The translations under genes were made by a program, and so were the position numbers. Under the pieces are notes generated by a model. The model was not told the origin of the DNA. It worked only from the letters and a program-made list of their open reading frames with translations, and did not search any database. A stretch of 33,982 nucleotides of DNA from Paulinella micropora (lineage: Eukaryota > Cercozoa > Imbricatea > Euglyphida), in contig BJOX01000088.1 of assembly GCA_009731375.1 (NCBI GenBank), positions 431,733 through 465,714 of the forward strand, written 5' to 3'. This document shows positions 7,320 to 15,289 of the stretch, one piece after another (positions within the stretch are counted from its first letter, which is position 1; each line of letters begins with the position of its first letter).

Positions 7320-9552
7320 ATGAATGAGCAAAAGCAGAGCGCCGCTACCGACGCGCTCTATGGCGGCGCCATTGCTGAGGCGCTGGTGTTGCCGAAGGAA
7401 ATCTCGCAAAGCAACGCAGCGTGCCTCGACCTGGGAGGCGTCTACAGACCCTTGTGGACGAAGCTGGGAATCACGCCAGGGCAGTGGGGCAGCGATACAT
7501 CCATGATGCTGTGCTTCCTGCACTTTTTGAAGGTGGGCAGTGACACTGACTTCGTCCGGTTGCGGACTCTATTTGAAAAATGGCGCACGGAAGGACTGTT
7601 CCGCGTGTTGCCGCCTGTTGTTGAGTCGGCGCTCCTGGGCACGACAGTCCAGGCCGCGCTGATGGAGTTCAAGACTGAAAAAAACAACTTTACCCGAATC
7701 GGCTGTCCAAAGGACAATTACGGAGGCTGCGCGCCGCTCACGCGGGTGGCGCCTGCCGCGCTCAGGTACGACCTGCCAGGGTGCCTGCGGATGGCCTATT
7801 GGCAAAGCAAGACCACACACCAGAGCGAGGACACGGCGCACTGCTGCATGGCGTTTGCGGCGGTTCTGCATCGCGCGCTGACCGCCAGTGCCAACGATTT
7901 TCCACAATTCAACGAGGTGCTGAAAGGCCTGGCACAGGAAATTAACGAGCAGCTAAAAACGCAAGCTGAAGCCAAGGGTTTGAAGACGCCCACCAAGCTG
8001 CTCGACGCTGTCGTCGAACTATTGAACGGTTCGTCCGCCGTCTGGAACTGGAGGTCGCCCGCTTACACAGAGACATTAGCAGGTGATCGCGCGCGAACGT
8101 ACAGCTGCTTTGGCGCCCTGGCCCTGGCGCTGCACATCATTGACGGCGTCAAGCACCTGCGGGCCCGCCAGTTCGAGGCCGCCGTCCTGCGCTGCGTGAA
8201 CCTCGGCACCGCGGGGGGTCCCGCGGCGGTGCTGGTGGGCCAGGTGGCGGGTGCCCTGTACGGCGGCATCCCCGAGGAATGGACCCGGGCGCTTGCCGGT
8301 GTCGCCGGACAACATTTGTCCGACCTTCCCGCCGCCGCCGCCGAATGGGAAAATCGGCGAGCGGCAAGCAGCCTCGCGTCAAAAGTTGGCAGAGCTGGCG
8401 CCAAAGATATGTCTTTTGAAGAACACGAATGGTTTAAGCAGCTGTTTGGCCAGGCAGAGAGCTCGTCCAAATCCAAGCAGCTGAACGAGGCAGAATACAA
8501 GAGCATGCAAGGCCTGTTCAGCGTGGGGCGGGGTTACGTTAGGGGGCAAGAGGTTTTTCTGCTCCAGAACGAGGGCCGCGCCTTCATAGCGGGCGGCTTC
8601 GAGCTCGTTTCGCTAGACGAAATAAGGAAACGAGCAAAGGATGCATGCAGCTCGTTCCCGGGAAAAGGCCGCGTGAGCTTCTCGCACCAGACTACGCGCT
8701 CCGCCTTCAACGACCACTGCAAAGAAGAAAACAGGGGCGCTCTGTTCCAGGTCGCCTCGCAGTTCAATTGCCTTGAGTTCCCCAGTTCCCAGCAAACGCC
8801 TGAGCACGGCCTCACCGGTTACATACGCGATCACACCCAGGGGCCCGACTGTGTGTTGGCGGCGGCGCCAGCGCTCTTCTATCGGCAGTACTGCCTGCCG
8901 ATGCCCGCCAGAAGAAAAGCGCGGCCAGCGCGCCGACCGCCAGCTGAACACATTGCGGCCAGTCATAAATTACCTCAAGGAACAATTGCCAGGCGTGGAG
9001 AGTTTGCGCGTAGAGAACGGCTACGTGAAGTGCAGGCTCCCCCACATGAAACTTATAAACAATTATATAAAAAATTTAAGCGACAACAACAAGGACGAGA
9101 TCCGAAAGCTACTGCAAGTAGGCCTAGTCACAAACGCCGAGGTGCCCTTCGCACAACGCAACAACCTGCGTTTTTCTCTGCGACCGCCGCGCGGTGGCGA
9201 CCAGTTCGTGCACCAGGTGCTGTGCTCGGCGCTGGGCGTTACCTATGCGGCAAACCCCGGCGACAGGCAGTTCTGGCGCGAATTTGCGCAGCTGGCCCTG
9301 GACTCGCTGTACGAATCGACGCTGTGGTGTGCGCTCGAAAGGGCGGCCAAAGGGGAACACTGTCGTGTGTTGCTGACGTTTGTGGGCGGCGGGGTGTTTG
9401 GCAACGACCGCGAATGGATCGCGAGCGCCATCAACCGCGCCCTAACCAAAGTGCAAAAATGTGTCGGACAACGAGGGCCCGTGCTGAACGTCACGCTGCT
9501 GCATTATCAGAAATTAGACGAGTTCTACGTTCAACGAATTCCTGCTACATGA
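7320..9552 (+). pseudogene. ADP-ribosylglycohydrolase-like + macrodomain-like fusion, one frameshift near 8920
   Basis: The ATG at 7320 (MNEQKQSAATDALYGG) is preferred to an upstream GTG. Residues about 10-350 follow the DraG/ARH fold: DALYGGAIAEAL, GITPGQWGSDTSMML, GGCAPLTRVAPAAL, TTHQSEDTAH and VNLGTAGGPAAVLVGQ with GALYGGIPEEW. The metal-binding acids look lost: the usual TDDT is GSDT and the usual GGDxDT is GTAGGPA, so this half is probably not catalytic. The C-terminal half has FQVASQFNCLEF, GLTGYIRDHTQGPDC, VENGYVKCRLP and VLLTFVGGGVFGNDREWI, which resembles the MavL-type arginine-specific macrodomain; Asp and the GGG-FGN loop are kept. A one-base indel around 8905-8935 (AGAAGAAAAGCGCGG) splits the C-terminal half; the second frame ends at 9552. 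It may bind or reverse ADP-ribosylation. Confidence 0.7.
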
Positions 9553-9784
9553 TTGGCGCAGCGATTTTTTTGTAATTAATTTTTTTTTTGGAATCTTGTT
9601 CACACAAAAAAAACGGCCAACCCTCAAGTATGGTTTCTGATATTTAGTTTCGCAACAACTACAGATATTGGCTGACATCAGAAAAAAAGAATAGTCCCAA
9701 ATTTTGACGCCCACTTGTGCTGGCCCCTCGCACTCTCCCATTCTCTTTGTTTATCTGCGGTTCTATCTTCAGGCCGGTACGAGG
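9553..9784. other. AT-rich spacer
   Basis: A T-rich and A-rich stretch with several homopolymers lies between the macrodomain-like gene and the duplicated block. No coding signal is seen. Confidence 0.5.
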
Positions 9785-9996
9785 CTGGCGAGCGGAGTGC
9801 CCTTAAATTTGATCCGAGTGAAGACCACGTCACCGAACCTGCGCTTGGCACTCTGGATCTTTTGGCGTGCTCTTTTGAGGCCGCAGTCCTGGACGTAGTT
9901 CAGCGCTCGGGACACGTTGATCAAGCCTAGCAAGGGGTCTGCTGTGATGCTACCAAAGATGCTCACGGAGAACCTGCCATCCAGGTGGTCCGACAT
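9785..9996 (-). pseudogene. Truncated copy of the N-terminal domain of the gene at 2539-3471
   Basis: Starting at the ATG at 9996 (MSDHLDGRFSVSIFGSI), about 70 residues match the parent with few substitutions, then homology ends and a stop follows at 9769-9771. The acidic tract and coiled coil are absent. If translated it would give the isolated N-terminal domain. Confidence 0.75.
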
Positions 9997-10149
9997 GGGC
10001 CCCCCGCGCCGCTGCCGCCGCCGGGGTGAGTATGTGAGTGTGCGGCGCACAAACCAAAAGAGAGCTCAGACTTTTGTTTGGCTTTCACCACATTCTCAGC
10101 CCCCCCCCCTCCCGCAGAGGGGGCGGCCCCCCTCCCCGCCGAAAGTTCG

Positions 10150-10790
10150 CAAACGGAGGTTTTCGATTTTTTAGCCGCAATTTGCGGTATCTTTGAAATT
10201 TGTCGCCGCCTGTACCGGGTTCGAAGACATGGCCGATTTTTTTTTCGAGGTCAAAAAGGCCATGACAAATTTACAAGTGTCTTTTTTTGGGGAAGGATTG
10301 GCGGGCGGGGAAAATTTAATTAGCTTATTTTTTTCCCCGCCCGCCAATCTCTCCCGAAAAAAAAGACACTTTTAAATTTGCGACTGCCGAAATGTCCTTT
10401 GCTGAAAAAAAAGTTTTTTAGCTAAGAACCGCAAATTACGGTAGATTTGTTTTCGTTTTTTAGCCGCAACTTGCGGTTTTTCGCAAAATTCGTCGCTACC
10501 TTCGCTCGGGCCAGACATCTCAGATTTTCTTTTCGAGGTCAAAAAGGCCATGACACCTTTAAAAGTGTATTTTTTGGGGGAAGGATTGGCGGGCGGGGAA
10601 AATTTCATTGTCTTATTTTTTTTCCCTCCCGCCAATCTCTCCCGAAAAAAAAGACGATCGCAAATTTGCGACTGCCAAAATGTCCTTTGCTGAAGAAAAA
10701 GTTTTTTAGCTAAGACCCGCAAATTGCGACGAATTTTTTTGTTTTCTTCATTGGCCGCAAATTGCGACATGGTGTCGTTTGTACCGGAAA
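10150..10790. repeat. Palindromic repeat family A, two tandem ~290-bp units
   Basis: Unit starts (AGCCGCAATTTGCGG, AGCCGCAACTTGCGG) lie about 290 bp apart. Each carries the long hairpin: arms about 10275-10310 with 10335-10371, and about 10561-10598 with 10624-10655. Loop sequences differ slightly while stems keep pairing through GGGCGGGG/CCCCGCCC, with some mismatches. Confidence 0.85.
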
Positions 10791-10849
10791 TGTAGGGTGG
10801 CAGGATTCTAGAATTCAGCTTCCAATTCAGAGAATTTGACACAAGGCCC

Positions 10850-11035
10850 GCCTGCCACCACAAAAGTCCGGTGTCAGGATTTTGGGTTTTTAGGGGGCGT
10901 AGGGAAAAATCGACCCAGAAAATCCGCACCTCACAAATCTGGTGGTGGGATTCTGGGTTTCTAGGGACATTGAAAAAAGATAAGTCGCGAGCCGCGCCTG
11001 GCACCGGAAGAATCTGGTTTGGGGGGTAGGGAAAA
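10850..11035. repeat. Second block of the ~65-bp tandem repeat, degenerate
   Basis: Blocks such as GCCACCACAAAAGTCCGGTG, CAGGATTTTGGGTTTTTAGG and CGTAGGGAAAAATC repeat here as at 4040-4262, more degraded. Confidence 0.65.
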
Positions 11036-11144
11036 ATCAAGCCGACAACTCACGAATCCAATTTAGTTTTGCAACAACATTTTTTAAAGCTCATCATCCC
11101 CCCGCGAGATTGACGCACGGGGGGTGCCCCGGCTCGCACTCTCT

Positions 11145-11570
11145 CCTTTTGTTAAAATGTTAGGCGGGCACCCACACGCTGTGGCACCGCGCGCCCGCGC
11201 AAATTCGCACCAGCGAGGGCGAGCCGAGGCAGCAGTCCACTGTGTTNNNNNNNNNNTTCCGGCGGCCGGTCCTGACGGTCGTGGCGGGGCGGCAGCCTGG
11301 GCAGCCCCAGCCGCCGCAGCCGCAACACAGCGGGCGCCGTCGCCTGGAGGTCGACGAACAGTTCGTCGGTGACGTCGGTGTGACGCAGACCAACTTCCGA
11401 CGAGGAGGTTCGCAGCTCCAGCCTGCCCACCGTAACGCAGCCACGGACAATCTCGCGCTCACAACCGGGTGATAGGTGGATGACCAGGTGCGAGATGGCG
11501 GTGAGCCGAGCGTGTATTGCAGCGACAGGTCTCGCTCAACCAGACAATCCGCAGGCAACATGCCCGCGGT
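11145..11570 (-). pseudogene. Fragment of the C-terminal part of the F-box/LRR gene at 13273-14871
   Basis: The sequence matches 13255-13710 in the same orientation, including the shared GTTAGGCGGGCACCCACACG end and peptides such as LELRTSSSEVGLRHTD, DELFVDLQATAPAVLRLRR and SLQYTLGSPPS. It has frame changes, a deletion of about 25 bp relative to the parent near 11500, and a 10-N gap at 11247-11256. There is no F-box and no start; it is a duplicated relic. Confidence 0.8.
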
Positions 11571-11889
11571 GAAGGAGCCCGGGCTAACAGTTCTTGGGGG
11601 GGGGGGGGCAAGACCACGTGTAGTTCATCTGAGATGGAAATGGCCAGACTCTGCGGGGGCCCGACTGGGGCTCTGTGGGTCGGTTCGTGGACGTTTGGTG
11701 GCAGGGGTCAGGTCTGCTTGTTCTGACATTCGATGGCTTAGCCCCCGCTTGGGGGTGGGGGGGAAAGGCAACACCGTGGAGGCCGAGGAATTGCCCCGCG
11801 AACCTGCTTGCGGCCCTCCCACCCCACCCCGGTGTGCCACGCCTCGTGCGGCCCCCCTCTCTCCCCCCCCCCCCCAAAGAGAGAAAAGG
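11571..11889. other. Unassigned GC-rich stretch with poly-G and poly-C tracts
   Basis: It contains G-runs at about 11587-11599 and C-runs at about 11866-11876. A small reverse-strand frame (about 11625-11840, with ATKRPRTDPQSPSR) is open, but I see no support that it is a gene. Confidence 0.4.
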
Positions 11890-11990
11890 GGGGGGGCCGC
11901 GCAAAAAATGTCACATCCTTGCGCACTTGCCTCCTCGCTGATTCAGGGCGAGTGGGGGGGAAATCATTTTCAACCTTTTTTTTATTCTGT
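11890..11990 (+). repeat. Solitary Fanzor left-end-like sequence
   Basis: A G-run, CCGCGCAAAAAATGTCACA, GCGCACTTGCCTCCTCGCTG, ATTCAGGG and a T-run ending TTTATTCTG match the left ends at about 4483-4592 and 24846-24957. No Fanzor gene or right end follows, so this is a relic or solo end. Confidence 0.7.
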
Positions 11991-12174
11991 ACAATTTTTA
12001 CAACTAGAATTGGCGGATTGGACTGTAAAAAAACCAGTTATTCCGTTAAAAAAGGGGGGGGGGCTGGGAGAACGCATCTGGCTTGACAAAGGATCGAGTG
12101 CTGAGCGATTTCTTTTTTGTGGCAGCAACTGCTGCCAATATACGAGGATTTTCGCAGAACTTACTCAAATCTGA

Positions 12175-13008
12175 ATGAGCGCTACGCACAGGGACAAGAA
12201 ACAGAAAATAAACGAGGCCAACACCCCGGACACGACAACAACGCCTTTGGGATTACCACTGGACCTTTGGCCAGAAATCCTGGCCCTTTTAGAGCTAAAA
12301 GACATCCTCGTGTTTGCCAGTGTCTCCACAAGTATCTACGCGCATTTCACCGAAAATAGCCTGATCTGGCACAAGCTAGATTTTCCTCAAGGATTTAAGG
12401 AATGGCAAAGCCCGTACCAGCCAGCGCAAGATCTTCTTCTGCGTTGGCGTAAGGTCTGGAGCAAAGCAGAAGTTAGGTTCGGCTTTTTACACCTGTACGG
12501 GTTCAAGTACCTTGCACTCGTCAGAGGTATGCGTTTCAAGGAGCTAGACCTCAGGTTATTTGGGAGAATAATTGATCAAGTGCTCGAGGAGGCGGGGGAT
12601 CAAGAGAGGTTAAACGAGTTACAAATCCTGGGCAGCCTGTGCGTGGACAGAATTCTTATTACTGAAAGCGCCCTACGACTTAAATACTGGCCCCGAGGTA
12701 TTTCAGAGTTAGGACTGCATGTCCTAAATGACCTGGCCAGGTTCAATACGGATAAGCTATAATTACCTCCACTGCCAACGCTGCGTTCAGTTTGGGTGGC
12801 AATATTTGATACCGACGGACTTGTCCTGGATCACCTGATTGGACAGCTCCTAACCCTGCCGCTAGAACTGGAAAAGCTGTCGCTGTATTTTACAGACATA
12901 AGCCCCGTGCAGATACAAAGGCTCTTTACCCGTTACCGCCACCTTCGGTTGAAAATTAGGTTCCCCCCGAGATCACCACGACTATCCCAACCCGGTGGCA
13001 AACGCTAG
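12175..13008 (+). pseudogene. F-box/LRR-like protein with in-frame TAA
   Basis: From the ATG at 12175 the frame runs 195 codons to TAA (12760-12762) and then continues open for 82 codons to the TAG at 13006-13008. The F-box is at residues about 26-66 (LPLDLWPEILALLELKDIL, then SVSTSIYAHF and LIWHKL); the rest has leucine-rich segments (FKELDLRLFG, ISELGLHVLN, then LELEKLSLYFTDIS after the stop). F-box proteins recruit substrates to SKP1-cullin ubiquitin ligases. The LRR pattern continues across the TAA, so I read one gene with a premature stop (one transition from CAA). Its base composition is visibly less GC-rich than its neighbours, which suggests a different history. Confidence 0.75.
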
Positions 13009-13272
13009 TTTCACGAGAGGCCCCGCGCTCTAAGTTTTCGGGGGAGGAGGAAGGGGGGGGGGGGGCCGCCCCCACCCCGACCCCCAAAAAAATGTTTGTA
13101 CAACCCAAAAATGTCCCTTTTTTTACTAAAGAAATCATCAGATGACCAAAAAACTTTGGAACTTGTCGCTACCCTTCGCCGGATTCTGAAAGGAAAAAGA
13201 TAACTACTAGTATATCTTCTTTTAATAACTAGATGATGATGCCGGCCCTCCCCCTTCACTTTTGTTCAAATG
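13009..13272. other. Spacer between convergent F-box genes
   Basis: The spacer holds a G-run at about 13047-13063 and an AT-rich section (13080-13240). No gene is recognised. Confidence 0.5.
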
Positions 13273-14871
13273 TTAGGCGGGCACCCACACGCTGTGGCAC
13301 CGCGCGCCCGCGCAGATCCGCACCAGCGAGGGCGAGCCGGTGCACCCATCCTTGTCCACTGTTTTTCGACTGGCAGTCCTGACGGTTGTGGCGGGCGGCA
13401 GCCTGCGCAGCCCCAGCCGCCGCAGCCGCAACACAGCGGGCGCCGCCGCGTCTAGGTCGACGAACAGTTCGTCGCTGATGTCGGTGTGACGGAGGCTGAA
13501 TTCTGACGACGAGGTTCGCAGCTCCAGCGTGCCCACCGTAACGCGGCCGCGGATAATCTCGCGCTCCCAGCCGGGTGGTAGGTGGATGACCAGGTGCGAG
13601 ACCTGACATTTGTCCAGCGTCAACGGCGGGGAGCGAAGAGTGTATTGCAGCGACAAATGTAGGGGCAACCAGGTCTCGCGCAACCAGACGATTTGCGGGC
13701 AACACACCAGAGTGAGCGACGCCAGCCGCGACCCCAACGACAGCGGGCTGTGGGCCGTGCTGGCTAGAATCGAGCAGTAGCCCAACAGCAGCTGCTCGAG
13801 CACGAGCAAGTGCTGGAAGCTGCGTAGCGCCTGGCAGTGCAGCGCGCACAGCGAGCCGACCGCGACGCCCGCGGTAGACAGCGGCCAGCCCTCGACGGCC
13901 GTCAGGCAGGGCAGGTCCACCAGCTTGAGCGACGCCAGCAGGCCCGACGAAGACCGCACCCGCAGCCCGCTGACGTACGGGGCCCGCTCCAGCGCCAGTT
14001 GCAGGCCAATCTTGTTGTGCGACCAGACGCACAGCGTGGTGCCCGGGCTCCAGTGGCAGCCGACGATCGCCAGCGAGCGCACCTGCGCCGAGAGCTCGAC
14101 CCGGGCCAGCGGCGTTCCAAAGACCGACACTGAGCTTCCGCCGGCGTGCCAGGCCAGCTTGCGCAGGGTCCTGGCGTTTCTCACGACGACGTGCAGCAAC
14201 CGCTGCGTCTCCTCCGCAGCCACCGTGAGCTCGCGCAGTACGGTCGTTGTGCGCGCGGGCTGCAGGGTGATCGTGTCCGCGCTGGTGGCGTGGGCAAGGG
14301 CGGGGTTTTCGAGCCGCAGCACGCACACCTGCAGATCCAGCATTGAGACTGCCTCCTCGTCCGAGGCCGGCAGGTCCCGGATCGTGAAGGCGCGCGACGA
14401 CAAACGCCAGGTCGTTTCACGGCGCACTAGCCTGCCGAACGGCGCCTCCGAGATCGCATGTCTCTCCTCGTGCAAGCCGCGGTGGTCCAGCACGGTGAGC
14501 AGCGTCTGGTCCTGCAGGTGCCGGAGTGCCAGGCAACACGCTACCAGGTTGACAGCGCCGTACACGCGCCGGCACGCGACCCGTGGGCTCAGCGCCGCGA
14601 GCGGCGCGCACCGGAAGACCGCGGGGCTGTGCCAGAACGCACTTTTGTGGCGCAGGCTGCTCGTCGGCGCCAGCACCTTGGCCAGGACCCCCAGCCTGCC
14701 GTAGTGGTCGGGCTGCTGCAGCAGCTCGGCCAAGAAACAGTGCCAGCGCTTCTCTAGCCGCAGCCTCTCGCACAGGGCGTTGGTGTTGAGTCCCTTGGCG
14801 CTGGCGGCGAGGGCCGCCACGTCTCTGGCCGACAGGAAAGGCAGGAGCAATTCTATCACGCGTGGCAACAT
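13273..14871 (-). CDS. F-box/LRR-like protein
   Basis: The ATG at 14871 (MLPRVIELLLPFLSARDVAA) gives 532 residues; the frame is open upstream only through an A/C-rich spacer and a gap. The N-terminus is a classic F-box pattern (LPRVIELLLPFLSARDVAAL). The rest is leucine-rich with irregular repeats (LRELTVAAEE, VRSLAIVGCHW, LASLKLVDLPCL, LEQLLLGYCSIL, LASLTLVCCPQIV), as in viral F-box/LRR proteins. Probable role: substrate adaptor for host ubiquitin ligases. The C-terminal 150 residues were copied to 11145-11570. Confidence 0.8.
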   Translation of the reverse strand: MLPRVIELLLPFLSARDVAALAASAKGLNTNALCERLRLEKRWHCFLAELLQQPDHYGRLGVLAKVLAPTSSLRHKSAFWHSPAVFRCAPLAALSPRVACRRVYGAVNLVACCLALRHLQDQTLLTVLDHRGLHEERHAISEAPFGRLVRRETTWRLSSRAFTIRDLPASDEEAVSMLDLQVCVLRLENPALAHATSADTITLQPARTTTVLRELTVAAEETQRLLHVVVRNARTLRKLAWHAGGSSVSVFGTPLARVELSAQVRSLAIVGCHWSPGTTLCVWSHNKIGLQLALERAPYVSGLRVRSSSGLLASLKLVDLPCLTAVEGWPLSTAGVAVGSLCALHCQALRSFQHLLVLEQLLLGYCSILASTAHSPLSLGSRLASLTLVCCPQIVWLRETWLPLHLSLQYTLRSPPLTLDKCQVSHLVIHLPPGWEREIIRGRVTVGTLELRTSSSEFSLRHTDISDELFVDLDAAAPAVLRLRRLGLRRLPPATTVRTASRKTVDKDGCTGSPSLVRICAGARCHSVWVPA

Positions 14872-15289
14872 CTGGCAGCCAAAAAAAAAAGAAAACACAC
14901 CCCCGGCCCGTGCCAGAAAACAAATCCCTAGCAGCCGACACAATTTTTGCAGAAAGAAAAAAAAGTCCCCGCCCACCCAGGTTTGCTCGCCGATCAACAG
15001 CCCCCCCCCCCCCCCCCCCCCCCCNNNNNNNNNNNNNNNNNNNNNNNNNNNNNNNNNNNNNNNNNNNNNNNNNNNNNNNNGGGGGGGGGGGGTGCAAAAT
15101 AAGGCGCTGATTTCAAGCGCTCTCTCTTGCTCGTGTGTGCCCCCGCCCGTCGTCGAGACTTCTCGTTTTCCCCCGAGAGAACGCCGGGGGCGCAAAAAAA
15201 AGACTTGCAGCAGCAAAACAAAAAGGGGGGGGCGGGTGGGAGGAGAATTCGCCTGCAGCACAATTCTGCTGCCGGCGAATGCACTGCTA
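14872..15289. repeat. Upstream spacer with dispersed repeat, C-run, 56-N gap and G-run
   Basis: TTTTTGCAGAAAGAAAAAAA, then GTCCCCGCCCACCCAGGTTT and GCTCGCCGATCAACAG (14945-15000) match 4298-4350. A run of 24 C (15001-15024), the gap 15025-15080 and a G-run (15081-15092) follow. No gene is seen in 15093-15289. Confidence 0.65.

Larger units (their letters stand above)
9785..11040. repeat. Segmental duplication, copy 2 (partner 3260-4270)
   Basis: The same order as copy 1 is seen: the first part of the DNA-binding-type gene, its upstream region, palindromic repeat family A (two units here instead of one), then the 65-bp-type repeat. Homology to the gene stops abruptly after KFKGTPLASL, marking the duplication edge. 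Confidence 0.85.

Noticed and set aside
10372-11040. Open reading frame of about 220 codons on the minus strand
   Set aside because: It runs through palindromic family A and the short tandem repeat; the peptide repeats itself because the DNA does. No domain is seen.
11476-12174. Plus-strand frame of about 230 codons
   Set aside because: It crosses the antisense of an F-box relic, poly-G tracts and a Fanzor left-end relic, so it is chance openness in GC-rich DNA.
13256-14326. Long minus-strand frame overlapping the F-box/LRR gene
   Set aside because: Ala/Arg-rich shadow of the real gene in another frame.
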